Positions 50,784-63,017 of a stretch of DNA of 64,000 nt are shown here, piece after piece (within the stretch, counting starts at the first letter, position 1; every line of letters begins with the position of its first letter). The notes under the pieces were generated by a model, which saw only the letters and a list, made by a program, of their open reading frames with translations, was not told the origin of the DNA and did not search any database. The DNA is from Microbotryomycetes sp. JL201 (taxonomy: Eukaryota; Basidiomycota; Microbotryomycetes). Both the position numbers and the translations under genes were made by a program. The stretch is from contig JAQYUZ010000050.1 in NCBI GenBank assembly GCA_033819885.1, positions 54,732-118,731 on the forward strand, in the 5' to 3' direction.

Positions 50784-53700
50784 TCAGCCAAGACCTCGTT
50801 CAAAGCGATCATGCACGCATACCTGTCTGAAACCATTCTGTTGACCGTATTGAGGCATGCCAGTGTACTGCTGCTGTTGAGGTTGTGACGCTCCAAACCC
50901 AGTCATTTGCGATTGCATGCCGAATCCGGTTTGCTGAGGTTGCATCGGTCCGCCGAAAGACGAAGCTGCAGAATTTTTTCGCGTTTCAGAGAATGTCACC
51001 TTGAGTTGCGAGCTCGTGATTGCAGATAAGTTACGAATAAACACTCACGCATGCCGGTGACCTGAGGTCGCAAAGCGTCGTATTTGCTCGCATCCTGAGG
51101 ACCTAGCTGTCGACCACCGCTTGCAAATGTTCCAGATTTCATGGACGAGAAAATGTTGCTCGGCGCGAAATCTGAAGACGAAGACGACGAGCCCGTTGCT
51201 GTTGATTGCTGGGGTTGAGGTTGAGACGTCGGAGGCATCGGGTTGAACTGAATAGGCCCTTGCTGCTGTTGCTGTTGCATTGAAGGCGCGGGACTGAATC
51301 GTGCCGGAGCGGGGTTGAAGGTTGTCGATTGCGATCCAAAAACGGAAGGCTGAGGAGATGGCGCCATCATGCCCGTCATTTGAGGCTGCATCATCGGAGC
51401 CGAGAAGCCGGTTGCTTGAGGCTGCATGAAGCTTGGTGCGCCGGTAGGCTGCATGCCCATCGGTGCAGACATTGGTGCAAATCCAGTCGGTTCTGGATGA
51501 GCGTGGGTCAGCGGGATCTATTCTGACAAATAGCATGTATGCACTCACGGCTCATCATGGGCATGCCGGTGAACGCAGGCTGCATTCCCATGGCGGGAAA
51601 TCCGGTCGCCATGGGCATCATTGGGTTCAGGCGAGCGTTGAAACCTGTCGGCGTTGGGACCATCGGGGCTAACAAACCTTGATTGCTTGGCACGGGCAGC
51701 ACTGGACCACGTGGTCCGTTTGAAGGTTGCGAGAAGGAACTGCCAGTCGCTGTCGCAGCTTGCATCGATCCGGCAGAGCTCGACGCGGGAGCTGAAGGCG
51801 GACGATCATGAATGCCAAGTTGGGCAAGCAAGCCGTCGTTATAAGTCAACGTAGAAGACGAGTTGGAGGTCGATGGGCCTGCCGATCCTGACCGAGTCGG
51901 CGCCTGAGGGGCTGAAGCGGTGGCGGTGGAAGAAGCCGGAGCAGGTGCTGGCGGCGCAGCTGGCGGCGATGGCGCTCTCGGAGCCGGCGTAGGTTCAGAC
52001 TTGGCTGAAGGTTTGACTTCCCATGCATCGTCGTCGAAGCCGCTCGTCTGAGTATTTGCACGCGAACGGTTTGCTTCCGAGCTTGTCGACGTAACGGGCG
52101 AAGCCACTCGCGGCGTGCTCGAGACTTGCACCTTTGAAAGAGCCTCACCCGCTGACGCAATTGCGTTTGAATCAACCGCAGACGACTGTCCGCTCGTGGC
52201 CGTGTTTCTGCGGCCACGTCGAGGTTTGAGTGCACCGTCAGGTCCGCTGCTGAACAAGTTTGGAGCAGGGGGCACGGGCGTGCCGTTCTGCAGCGCTTTG
52301 GCGAGCAGAGCGTCTGCAGTAATTTGAGCATCCCGTTCCGACTTTTCAGGCGTTGGCGGCGGAGGATTGCCAAACTTCTCGCGAATATACTTTTTCGTCC
52401 TAATCACGTCGCCTTCTTTCAGTCCCAACGAGCGCAAGTTCGAGTCTTCCAAGTCGGGAATGCTGGACTCATCCAGGCCTTCGTTGTCGGCGTTACGAGC
52501 GTATCGATCGATGTGGTGAGGATCGCAACCGGCCGCCAGGAAAAACTCGAACCAGTCATATTTTGACTTGCGGGGCGCAGACGACGATGACGTCGTTGCC
52601 GGCTGTGTAGTTCTGGAGCTCGACTCGCGCGACGCCGGCTCTTCAGAAGGGGCGCGAGATGTTTTACGTCGCCGCTCGCGATCTTTGTCTCGGTCGGAGC
52701 GGCTGCCTTCGTCCCGGCTGCTACTGCCGCCCATAATTCGTTTTAGGTACGCCGTGTCTTCGTTCGACATTTTCTCAATCGGCACTTCGATAATGACGCC
52801 GTTGAGCTTGTGTAGCCGGATCTTGTTGTCCTTGAAGCCTAGGAATTCGGCGTCGACCTTGAATTGACCGGTTCGGTCTTTCCACGTTCTGATCTTTTTG
52901 GCATCGGGTTCTAGGAGCAGCCTTTGTCATTGACAAGCTCCTATTGAGACTGCACTATCACTCACTTCGAACAGCCTTCTTTTCGCGCTCTCTCGTAGGT
53001 CGAGGAGCAAGCTGTGGCGGCTCGTCATCGTCGTCTGCGCTCTGAGGAACAGGAATCGGAGCGACTTTCGGTGCTTGGCTGAGTCGATTGCTCCTCGCAG
53101 CGTCAGATTTCTCCCTTCGACGGGCATCACGCTCTTCCGCCGCTCTGGCGTCTCTTTCTCGCTGTGCTCGGGCGTCTGCCTTGAGTTGTGCGGCCAGCGC
53201 CGCTTCGTCAGCGGCCGCTCTCTCTTCTTCCAATCTTCTGGCCTCTTCTTCGTCATCTTGAACGTCGTTAGCCGCCGCCGCAGCTGGCACCGCCGGTCCA
53301 TCATCGATCTGCCGAAATACAGCTCAGGTCTGCGAGCACCAATATTCTATTCTCCTGTCACTTACTTCTATATAAGACATGGGAACAACCCCTTCTTCCC
53401 CTGTATCAACTTTGCGTACTTTCGCCCATTCCGGATCATCCGAAGCTCCATCGAGATAAAGTACACGTTGACCCTCGGCCAAGCTGAGCTCATCGTCACC
53501 TTGACTCTCAAAGTCGTACAAAGCCACAGCATTGGTTTGAACTGCTGAAGAGCCGTTCGTTCGCGGAGCTGATGAAGATGCGGTCCTGATCGGTGGCGGC
53601 GCAATCGCATTTGAGCTTGACGTCCGAATGGGAGGTGGAGGGGGAATGTAAGTAGCGGATGGAACAGCAGATGTGACCGGAGCGGGAGGTGCCGGTGGCG

Positions 53701-55095
53701 CTGCTGGAGCTAGAGGCAGCGTTGGTACAGACGCGACAGGCGACGGGGTTGTCGTCGCTCGGTCTTGATCGAGCTTGTCCATGATCTCGTCAAAAGCATC
53801 CTTCGACCCGATGACAAAGTGAAGCTCTCCGGCACTAGGGAACGTAAGATGCAGATGCTTTGACTTTTCGTGGGTAATGTCGGTCAGCTCGGCCAAGGGG
53901 TATTGCTGGACCGGAGTCTGTGAGAAATCATTAATCCTAGGGCCTGTGCGCTCGCGCTCTGTGCAGCACCGACCTTGTCTGACTCGCTTGCGAAGAAGAC
54001 TGCCCCGTTGCCGATGCCAAGCGTACCCTTCTTTTTCTTTTTCTTTTTGTCGATCTCCTGCAAGATAAAAGCGTCGGATGAGGCGTTCGTTGTGCGCAGA
54101 AAAGATCAGACTGACGGTTACGGCCCAAGTCTTGACGTTGCCGGCGCTCGCTGGCGTTCGTGACGCTGTCGCCGTTGCCGCCACTGGAACAGATTCGGCG
54201 TAGTCTGCCGCAGGCTCCTCGTCCGATTCTTCAGCCTGACCCTGCAGATGTAGGCAAGTTAGCCAGTCGTACTGGGATCCGTTATTCTGGCGTACTGCAT
54301 CGTGGTGCGCCTCTGCAGCTGCTTCAGCGTCAGCCGACTGGTGGTAACCGGTCACGATTCAGCTCTCAACACTCTTTGTGTAAGCAAGCAAGCACAACGA
54401 ACCTCGATGTATGTCGTTGGGACAAACCCTGCGCCCTGGGCATTTGGCCGTTGCACTAGACACCAATCGGTCTCTTCCTCGATCAGCTCGAGCTGCTCGC
54501 CCTCTCTGATCTCGAGCTCTTCGTCGTTCTCTAATTCTCCTGTCTCGGTGACTGCCGGAGTATAGTCGTACAGGGCGGTTACAGTGCGCAGTGGTGTTGC
54601 TGGTGCAAGATACGACGCTGGCACGAGTCCGCTCGCGCCAGGTATGGCTGGGTCCGCCGATTTGATCTTGACCTTGTGCCAGCTGGGGGGAGACGCAGTC
54701 AATCAGCTCCCTGACTTGGTAGCTAGCATCGAATTCTTGAGCGCGCATATGTCAGGGTATGCGCGGTGCGAGCTCGGGCAACAAAGCCGATGACGTTTGA
54801 TCGGTTGAGGCCAGCAAATGGAGCCGGTTCTGCCACCTGGCTGACCGTGAGTTTGCCAGGTCGGCAACGGCTGAATCGATCTATGCTCCGTGCCATGGTT
54901 CGAGTACGCTTGCACGCATACCAAGCCGCAAAGCCGGGCGCTCGGTGTCGGCCGTCTGCGCGCCGCCGCATTCAACACTTACTCGGCGTCATCGTTCTCG
55001 AGCACCCATACGAGTTGTTCCTCTTCGATTGTGAGCTCGTCTTCTGTCGTTGCCTCGTACGCAAACTCTGCGCGTGCGACGGCCAAGTGCGACAT
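50784..55095 (-). CDS. SLA1: Sla1, endocytic coat adaptor of actin patches
   Basis: Adaptor linking clathrin-mediated endocytosis, cargo (NPFxD signals) and actin assembly. The start MSHLAVARAEFAYEATTEDE opens SH3-1, cut by a 300-nt intron and resumed at WHKVKIKSADPAIPGASGLV. SH3-2 is TALYDYTPAVTETGELENDE to GFVPTTYIE; a PH-like block has GTLGIGNGAVFFASESDK and TDITHEKSKHLHLTFPSAGE; SH3-3 is AVALYDFESQGDDELSLAEG to GVVPMSYIE. Then come a charged coil, the SHD1 domain (IRTWKDRTGQFKVDAEFLGF and LNGVIIEVPIEKMSNEDTAY) that binds NPFxD, and the SAM-like SHD2 (YDWFEFFLAAGCDPHHIDRY). The C-terminus is rich in Gln/Pro with repeated TG motifs such as QPQMTGM and QPTGAPSF, as in other Sla1 tails. The final exon is uncertain: either a stop at 50784 or a short extra exon further on. 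Confidence 0.9.
54683..54982 (-). other. Long intron (300 nt) inside SLA1 SH3-1
   Basis: The donor GTAAGTG at 54982 and the acceptor CCCCAG at 54683 join ENDDA to WHKVKIK and complete the SH3 fold. The intron is about five times the local norm and is GC-rich, with no snoRNA boxes that I could identify. Confidence 0.6.
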
Positions 55096-55419
55096 CGTCA
55101 CGCCTTGCTGCGGTGGCCTGGACGGCTGGCTCGTCTACTGAGGCTGAGCACAGAACGGCGCGGAAGCAGCGCTACCTAAGCAGAGCTGCGAGCGCAACCG
55201 ATAGGATGCCGGCTTTCGGTGCAGGAGCGGCCAAAGCGCAACCGCAGGTCGGTGTGGGGGCGATCAGCTCGTGACAATATCCCTATTTATCGCCAGAGCT
55301 GTACAGACGATTGCTAGAATCCTCCACTCTCCCCCGATGCGCCGCGCCGGTCTGACACCGATTATGCTGCTGCACAAAAGTGGATAGGCCCGAGCTCGCG
55401 TCGAATTGTCGCTTCCGAC
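55096..55419. promoter_or_regulatory. Divergent promoter region SLA1 / SPC19
   Basis: About 324 bases between divergent starts. No assignable element; open frames across it are continuations of neighbouring exons in other frames. Confidence 0.4.
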
Positions 55420-56135
55420 ATGTCACGCGCTCGTCAGTCCGTGTACCCGGCGCCGCCTGCTCCTGTGTACTGGAGTGCACTCGAGTCGTGCAGCTCGTCG
55501 TTGCAGCTCGCATGCGCGTCCGTGAGTATGGTCGCGGTATCGGCTCGTCTGCGTACTCGCCGATGGCTGACACGAGCGGCATGAACGGCCTCTTCAGCTC
55601 AACAATGCCACGTCCACGCTTGACCAGGGCACGTTCGACTTTCCTCGCTTGGCCACAGTCGTCCAGAGCCGCCGCGTCAGTCGGGATCGCGCGCTGCTCT
55701 ACTTGTCACTGACAACATGTCTGACTGCTCGTGCACCGACAGGCTTTCGACCTTGTCACTGAAAGTGAAGTCCAAGACGCGCAAAGGTCGCTAGCAGCAG
55801 AAATGGGCCCGCAAATCACAGAGTTGATTGATAGGGCAGAGGCCGGCCTCGAGCAAGTCAAGAAGCGAGAGCGGGCGCTCAAAGCAAAGGTGAATGCTGT
55901 CTTTTAAAGGATTCATTGCAACCACGGCAAAGCTGACGACATTGTCTGGCAACCGTGACCGTTTGCCACCAAGCAGGTCGAGAAGCGCGCAGCCGTACCC
56001 GCCCGACCGCATGCAGAGCCGCCCAATATCAGCGCTCTCGAGAGGCAGCTCAAATCATTGCAGAAGAAAAAGGACATGCTCAGCACGACCGTCGACAGGC
56101 TCGACAGACAGGCGGACGCGCTTCGGGCAAAGTGA
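55420..56135 (+). CDS. SPC19: DASH/Dam1 complex subunit Spc19
   Basis: Component of the ring that couples kinetochores to microtubules. Exons 55420-55521, 55598-55675, 55743-55889 and 55977-56135 give 161 residues. The N-terminus MSRARQSVYPAPPAPVYW is followed by SALESCSSSLQLACAS, LNNATSTLDQGTFDFPRLAT and VVQSRRAFDLVTESEVQDAQ. Next come MGPQITELIDRAEAGLEQVK, KRERALKAKVEKRA, and a final coiled coil LERQLKSLQKKKDMLSTTVD. The block 'FDLVTE-x-EV-x-DAQ ... E-x-GPQI-x-EL-x-x-RAE' is diagnostic for fungal Spc19. It is found only in fungi, in line with the assignment of this DNA. Confidence 0.9.
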
Positions 56136-56409
56136 CACCTGTTAATTTGTATTAACTCTCTGCTGTCGTGAATCTTGCTCACTGACTGATTGTTCGTCCC
56201 CTTTTGTTGTCTGTAATACCATGCTTTTCCTTCAGAGAGTCAGGGCCGTTCCTCGCGTCTCGACGCGTCGTGCCACCCGACTCGGATCGACCACACCTGC
56301 AAGCATCCAGAGTCTCTCTCGATCAGCCACTCTGACAGAAACAATTTAAAGTGTCGCCAAAGCTGCGGGCTGTTATCCAGCACAGCACTGGCGTGGCCCC
56401 GCGAGACCC

Positions 56410-59400
56410 ATGGCCCCTCGGGTCCAGCCAGGCAACCCGCTCTGGCTCGAATGGATAGAAGATCAGCAGCGCGTGTGCGAGGAGAAAGGGACAGAAGCCA
56501 GGCATCACTGGGCCAAGGCATGTGGTCAAGCCAAAACAAATGTTTGGCGTCACGAGCGTTGACTGATGGACTGTCCTGTCATTCCTTGCATCGATTGCAG
56601 GCAGCGAGCTCTTTCAGAAAGTGTCCAAAAACGTTCCTTCACCCATCAGAGGCAATCGAGCTGCACGGAATCGGCAAAAGTACGGTCGACTTTCTCTGCC
56701 GCAAGCTCAAGGCACATTGCCAACTCACGGGCGAGCCGTTCCCGGATCAGGGTGGGTTGAGATGCAGGTCAATGTTTCAAATGAAAGGTGGGAGCTCATC
56801 GACAAATTCACCACAGTCGGAATTGCGCCAGCTCGCGCAGCCACAAAGAAGCGAACGGTGGCGCAGGCTGTTACATACGACGATGAAGAAGATCCTGAGA
56901 GAGCAGCCCGACGGCGCAGGCTGCTCGGGCTACCGGATCCAGACGAGACGGTCATTACAGACGCTGTGGCTGCTGCGCCGGCGGCTACGAAACCGAAGAA
57001 ACAGCGGACCTATATTCCCGCCAAGGGTTCTGGACCGTATGCCATCCTCATTGGCTTGTACAAGCTGTCGAGTGCAGACGAGATGTACATGCCCGTCCTC
57101 AAGACAGATCTTGTTCAAGTTGCGCAAGAATACGCGACATCGTCATTTGCGAAGAGCAGCGACGGCGGTTTCCACACGGCCTGGAGCAGCATGAGCACTC
57201 GTGAGTGCGGTCGAGCCAAGGACCTTCGCGCTTGCATGCTGACATGTTGTGCTACCCCAGTCGTCACCAAGGGTCTAGTGACTGCGGACAATCGAAAACC
57301 AAAGCGCTGGGCGCTCACAGAGGCCGGCTTCAAACTCGCAGAACAGATCGCTCCAACTGCGGGAGTAGCTGTGCATTCGCCGTCTCAGCAAAGGGCAAGA
57401 GCAGGACCGTCAAACGAGGAGTTCAGGCCCAGATTGCCTGCGTACGTTACCGCGTCTACGTCCGCGAACAGGCCTCAGCAGAACGTTGAAGACCCCGACG
57501 TTGATCGACAGCTCGAGCTCGCTCTCGAACTGAGCAGAAGGGAAAGTACTGGAACGTCCTTTGACAATGGACCGACCAGTACTGGAGCTGCTTCGTTTGC
57601 TAGAGCTAGACTTTTTGCGGAGGCGCGACGAGCGGCAGTACCTGTGGCTCGTCCGATGGACAGAGGTCTAGAGATGCTCTCTGGGAGCAGCTCACCGTTT
57701 CGGTCGACAGAGTTTGGATCAAACAGACCTGCCCTGGATGGCAGGAAGGCAGCATCTGGCTATTACGCGGCGCATTCAGCCAGACCGACTGCCGCTCCTC
57801 CTAGTGGAAATGTTGGTGAGTTTTGTGCAGCCGAAAATCCTGGTTCGTCTCCCTCACGTGCTAGATCTTGGTGCAGACACTATCTTTGGCTTTTACTACC
57901 TCGATCCTCACGACAATCGGTCGTTGAGCAAGGAGAAAGCCGAATTCACAATGGAGGACGGCACATTGGAACGCCTCTACCGGATCGAGTACCGAGTGGC
58001 TCAAGATTTGCATCAAATGGCCAACGCAATCTTTCGCAAGGCTGTGCTTTCGCGTAGAGAGCCTTTGCCAGGCGGCAAGACCATGTCTGGATATTTGCGG
58101 GCGCGTACTGCCATGGACAAGGCGACTGGTTTCCCATCTGGCGCGCCGAGCACGAACAGCGCTGACGAGGGCAAAGGGAAGCAGACGGATGCGCCTGTCG
58201 AGCCTCGGCCAGACCCTTTCAACTCGCTCATGGCTGGGTACAAAGCACCGGCTCCGAAGCGATCAAAGCAAGCCATGTACGTTTTGCCGACAGAAGTAGC
58301 GCAGCAGAAATCACAAGCGGCTAGGGCGGCAGACTCTCTCGCCGACGGTCCGAGCTGCAGAACGAAGTCGACGAGCGCCTTCTCGCTCGGCTCGAGCTCT
58401 CCTTTGCCGATACCAGTCCGAGCACAGACGACGATTGATTTGACATCTGGGCAAGCCCCGGATGCACCATCTTCTGTCGCGGATCCCGCCAGAAGTCTGC
58501 CGGCTTCTGCCTCGCGAAATGTCTGCCCGTCGTTCGGCACCGCTTCCGCGTCATTTCGATCTGGGACTGCCATACCCGTCGCTTTCGCCAATTCGCCAGT
58601 CGATATCGTCGTCAATCGCCACCCGCTCGATCCGGCCCAAGACAATGTGTCAGCGACTGATTATCAACCGCCACAATTCGAACCTCGTCTCCTTCGACCA
58701 GGCACGTTCAAAATTGTTCTCATTGTCGACACGCGAGAAAAAGGTCGTTCGGCCGAACAAGATTTTGTTCGAATGTTGGAAAACGAAGGGCTCGACGTTG
58801 ATCGAAAGATGTTGACTCTCGGAGACATGATCTGGGTCGCCAGACCTGTCGACGAATTTGGCAACCCTAACGGTCAAGATGATGTCGTGTTGAATGCAAT
58901 TGTCGAACGAAAGAGGTTGGACGATTTGTGCAAGTCGATTCTGGACAATCGATACATGACCCAGAAAGTGCGTTCCTTCCCATTCCTGAGCCTGTCGGCG
59001 TCGGCTGACGAGGCGCGCCCGTCACGTTTTGCAGATTCGAATGAGAGACTCTGGAATCACGCATCGGACCTACCTGATCGAGGAGTATGACTCTTACGCG
59101 CAATGCAAGTTTTTCATCAACATGATGTCACAGAAACTGTTCGAGCTAAGCATCTTATTCTGCACGCCATAGACAAGCAATGGGGCAAACAAATCTGGAC
59201 GGCAAAAGCTCAGTTACAAGTTGTTGATGGGTTCTTTTTGCACGAGTCAAAATCGTTCAATGATTCGGTCAAGTGGCTCAAACGTCGGACTGTGATTCTG
59301 AAAAAGATGCACGAGGCGAGTCCCGCGTGAAGGGTGCAATTCTTTCTGTCGACATCTGACGGCGCTTGCGATTTCTTTCGTTGTGCGCGCGCAGAATACG

Positions 59401-59853
59401 ACGCTGTACGTGATCCCAAACGCTATGATTGACAGGAAAACGTACCTGCCTCTGCAAGCTCATTTGCACAAGACTCAACCTTCAACTCAGTACTTGACGA
59501 CCTATTCAATGTTTGATCAACTCAATAAATCAGATTCTGGCTTGACGGTCAAGACGCAATGGGCAAACATGATTCAAAAAATCAATGGCGTCTCTGCAGA
59601 GAAGGCAGTTCAGTTTGTCGACAAATGGCCGACACCTTACTCGTTTTACCTAGCCACGAAACGACATCGTCAACAGTTTGAAGCTCATCCATCACAAAAC
59701 AACGACGTCGGACGTAAGTGTAAGCAGCGCAAGATTGAAGATTTCGTCGTCGACAGTTTGCCAGATATCGGTCAACGTGGAATAAAGAGTAAAGTGGGAG
59801 CGAGGATCTGGCATTTGTTTGCGAGCAAAGAGTACGAGCCTGGGCAGATCTGA
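56410..59853 (+). CDS. MUS81: Mus81, structure-specific endonuclease catalytic subunit
   Basis: With an Eme1/Mms4 partner, cuts replication and recombination intermediates in the nucleus. The start MAPRVQPGNPLWLEWIEDQQ leads, through a GC-AG intron (56518-56600), to the first helix-hairpin-helix (KAASSFRKCPKTFLHPSEAI, LHGIGKSTVDFLCRKLKAH). A winged helix follows: GPYAILIGLYKLSSADEMYM, LKTDLVQVAQEY, LVTKGLVTADNRKPKRWALT. A long disordered linker precedes the XPF-type nuclease: FKIVLIVDTREKGRSAEQDF, GLDVDRKMLTLGDMIWVARP and NAIVERKRLDDLCKSILDNR (the V-ERK-x-x-x-D core), then ESGITHRTYLIEEYDSYAQC-like and YVIPNAMIDRKTYLPLQ. The C-terminal HhH is NGVSAEKAVQFVDKWPTPYS, and the end is ARIWHLFASKEYEPGQI. 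Catalytic residues look intact. Convergent with RAD9, 118 bases apart. Confidence 0.9.
56518..56600 (+). other. Probable GC-AG intron in MUS81
   Basis: The donor GCATGT and the acceptor GATTGCAG join HHWAK to AASSFRKCP, giving the exact spacing of the Mus81 'KA-x-x-S-[FL]-x-x-CP' block. A GT alternative at AAT-GTTTGG also keeps frame but inserts eight residues. Confidence 0.5.
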
Positions 59854-59971
59854 AGAGGGCTGTTCCCTTGCTCTACCTTGTTTGCGGGAGTGCACCCTTT
59901 TCGTTTTGTGATAACGTGATAATGACAACAAGCAGTGAAATTTTCATTTTCGGGCACACAGCACGCATTAA

Positions 59972-61829
59972 TCAGAATCCGACAAGCGCCTTGCCTTGTT
60001 GTCGAATCGCGGTCAGTCTGAGCTCGAAAAACAGCCTCATCAGAGTGCCCCTTCTGCTCACTCTTTTACGAGGCGGTGGTGATGCGACAGCAGCATATTG
60101 TCTTGGCGACTGCCCAAGGATCAATTCTCCTTCATCATCGTCATCATCTTCCGTCGCAGGTTCGTCATCCTCTCGCAACGGTTCCCCTCTCGGTTCAAAG
60201 CCCATCATGTTGCGGGCTCCAGGCTGAGTGGCATTCTGACTAGTTGCGGCTGCCGCTTCAATCTGTTGGCTGTAAGCTTGAGACACTCTGTCAATTTCTG
60301 CAAACGCCTCATCGTCAAAGTCTGCGTCTCCTCCGAATTCGTCTTCGTCCGATTCGCCCTGGTGTGGTTGCTGCGATGGAGCGTTGAACAAGGCTGGTCT
60401 ACTTGATGCGGACGTAGCAGGTGCTGCGGCAGCAGCAGCAGCAGCAGGTCGTGCTGGTACGTGTAGCTGCGTTTGACGATGTTGTGAAGGAGGAGCAGTC
60501 TGGGGTCGTCCATTCTGCTGGCGCATCGTCGCCGCAGATTGAACGTCAGCCCTTTCTTGCTTGACTAACGATTCAGGTCCGCCGCCGTCAAAGTCGGTCG
60601 TCGCAATGACGAAATCTGCCTTGAAGTCGTCTGCGTTGACTTCGATCAAAAACGGTGATCCGCCTCGAGTGAAAGCCGCGTCCAAACTTGTGTCTGTTGC
60701 TTCGGCTAAAACGATGATCGCCTGGTCCATGCATCTTTCAACCTCACTTTCAATCGTGCATGGACGACGGACTCACTTTCAATTCTTTGAGATTGATCGT
60801 GATAAGCGGTTGCCCTTCAACGTCGTACCGTTCGAAATCGCCGACATCGACCGCAAGTTCAGTCCCGAGCGGTCTCGCCCCCAGGTAGTCGGCTAGCGTA
60901 TACAACTCTCAGCTCGGATTTACAGTCTGAAATGGAGCAGCGGGTTCGAACCGGCTTTATTGAGCTCTGCGCCAAAGCTCTTGAGGACGCAGGCAGTGTC
61001 CGAATGGTAGAACGAAATTTCGTCCGTGCCTCCGCCTCCAGCAGATGTTTTGAGGTGAAAGTGGTCGGTCCTACAAATTTCAAGGGACGTTCACTTGCAT
61101 GCTCGACGTCTTTCGTGCCTGAAGGGGACTTGCCAGTCCTTGAGGACTCTGCTCGGAGCCAGCCACGATGATGTACACGCTGCGCGACTTGCTCTCGCGT
61201 ACAGAGCCGAGCTGGCGTTGTATGTCAGCTTGTGCGTCTTGACAACTCCTGCTCGATTTTCACAGGACAATAAGCTTTCATCGGTGCCACCGAACTTTTT
61301 TACTGACCGTGTAGGCAGTGTAGACGAATGACGATGCGGCATCCCGCGCCGGTTGAGGATGAAGGAGCACTGTCGTCCGTAATGGTGATCCGACACGACT
61401 CTACTGTGTTTACTGAGCGCGAGCTCAGTGGCGAGAGCAACGCCTAGCTCAACGGATCACGTGAGCGAAACAAGTCGGGAAAGCCGCAAGCGTCCGTAAC
61501 AGCCTGACCTTGCCATTGACGCTCAAAGTCAAGTTCCGCGAGCCGCTCGCCCGCCTATGCACGTCGTAGCGCGCGAAAAAGTCTGAGCGGAACGCGACGA
61601 GGCCGAACGCTGAGCGCGATGCGTTCACGGAAGACAATTTGAGCTCTGAGCGGCCGACAGACAGGTCGATATCTTCGCCAAACTTTGTAAGACAGGCTAA
61701 TGCGCGCGTGAAGCCTGCGCGGACGGGCGCAAGAGAGAGAGAGAAGCATCAGTTGACTGAGCAGCGACGAGTCACGTGTCCTCGTCACCTACTCTTGAGC
61801 GGAGATCCACCGGCAACGATCAAGTCCAT
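59972..61829 (-). CDS. RAD9: Rad9, 9-1-1 DNA damage checkpoint clamp subunit
   Basis: PCNA-like clamp subunit that signals DNA damage with Hus1 and Rad1. A five- to six-exon minus-strand gene. The start MDLIVAGGSPLKS joins FTRALACLTKFGEDIDLSVG and LKLSSVNASRSAFGLVAFRS, the Rad9 N-terminal strand order. Next are CRIVIRLHCLHG joined to VVKTHKLTYNASSALYARAS, then APSRVLKDWQ, a variable segment with EISFYHSDTACVLKSFGAEL, and LGTELAVDVGDFERYDVEGQ with LITINLKELK. The clamp ends with FTRGGSPFLIEVNADDFKAD and FVIATTDF. The tail of about 170 residues is disordered, with poly-Ala and poly-Asp, as in Rad9 tails that recruit checkpoint partners. The middle intron near 60910-60970 is tentative: I used a GTTCGA donor to keep the frame. 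Confidence 0.85.
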
Positions 61830-61935
61830 GGAGACCGCGAGGTCGCCGAGCGGGTGTTGGAGGATTGGTCGCGGTTGAAGAGAACGGCGTCGCAATGACG
61901 ACTTGCTTGCTGCTGCTGCTGCTTTGCCTTTCGCC

Positions 61936-63017
61936 ATGGTCCCAACCCCGGCCACCATGCTACTGCGGCGTCGGATACAGCCCTTCGTGTACTATCATCA
62001 CAGATTGCTCACGACGAGCGCTCCCATACAAGCACAATGTTAGTTTGACGCGCTCAATCCTCCGCCCGCTGGCCCAAAGATCGCCTGTACCTGACCCTGC
62101 GCGTCGAATGATTACAGACTATTTCGACACAGCCGAATACGTGTCTCGTCTGGAGCAGCATGGCCTGACACGGAAACAGGCCGAGGGTGTCGTCGACACG
62201 CTCGAGGATATTATCGGCGAGGCGATCCAGAACATGCAGGGCAACCTCGTCACGCGCGCAGAACAGGACAAGGTAAGCTCTGCAGCGGTCTCTCTTCCCT
62301 TTTCGGCAAAGCGGCTGATTCATCAATCCGTTGCAACCAGCACCACTACCAGCAAAAGGTTCGCTGACTGCCGCTCCAGAGGCGCGAGCGTCACTCGCCC
62401 ACTAACACCGCAAACTATTGTCGTGCCAGGTCGATTTTGCATCCTTGAAGCAGACGCTTGAACTGTCGGAAAAGACCGACTTTGTCAATCTGAAGGCTGA
62501 GAATGAGCGGCTTCTCGGAGACATTGAAAGGCTCAAGCAGCGGTTAAGGGAAGAGATCACGCGAACCCAGGCCGGCGTGCGCCTCGATTTGAACCTGGAA
62601 AAGGTGAGTGACAGAAACGAGTGCGCTCCCACCGAGACGATTCATATTGACGTTGCGTGTATGAAAAGGGCCGGATCAGAGATGAACTGAGTACGCGCGT
62701 TGTCAAGCTGTCTGACGTCGACACGAGGATAGAGAACGAAATCGGATTGCTTAGGACATCGTGAGCTGTTACCTGAGATCGGTCTCGCGCTTGTGTACAA
62801 GACTGACGCGTCGCTGTGCAGCATGGAGGCAGTCAAATTCAAGTGAGTGGCGACATTCCGAGTCCGGATTGTTTTCTGTGGCTCACGCGGCTGGTGTTTG
62901 CGCTGCAGCATTCTGCAGTATGCGTTCGCCGTCATGTCTGGTACGGGCGCTCTACTGCTAGCTTACCTGCGCATGTCAGTCTTTCCGAGGAGTCCAAGGT
63001 TTGCCTGTGTCATCTGA
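61936..63017 (+). CDS. CCDC90/MCUR1-family mitochondrial coiled-coil protein (DUF1640, Fmp32-like)
   Basis: Inner-membrane protein of a family linked to respiratory-complex assembly and, in animals, the calcium uniporter. Exons 61936-62038, 62118-62272, 62430-62603, 62669-62760, 62822-62842 (21 nt) and 62909-63017 give 217 residues. The N-terminus MVPTPATMLLRRRIQPFVYY is Arg-rich with few acids, a plausible mitochondrial presequence. Then YFDTAEYVSRLEQHGLTRKQ and EGVVDTLEDIIGEAIQNMQ match the family head. Coiled coils follow (DFVNLKAENERLLGDIERLK, RIRDELSTRVVKLSDVD) and a C-terminal helix YAFAVMSGTGALLLAYLRM after MEAVKFNILQ. A competing frame starting at 61895 encodes a Leu-rich run but leads to a poorer join. 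Only 106 bases separate it from the RAD9 start. Confidence 0.85.

Noticed and set aside
60944-60970. A GGTTCGAACC motif resembling a tRNA B-box
   Set aside because: The flanking bases do not pair into a T-stem, and no A-box, anticodon stem or acceptor stem fits on either strand; it lies in a RAD9 exon/intron region.
61895-62038. Alternative N-terminus with a Leu-rich run for the CCDC90-family gene
   Set aside because: The frame from 61936 gives an Arg-rich presequence and a clean splice to YFDTAEYVSRLEQ; the Leu-rich frame does not join to the conserved head without an unlikely intron.
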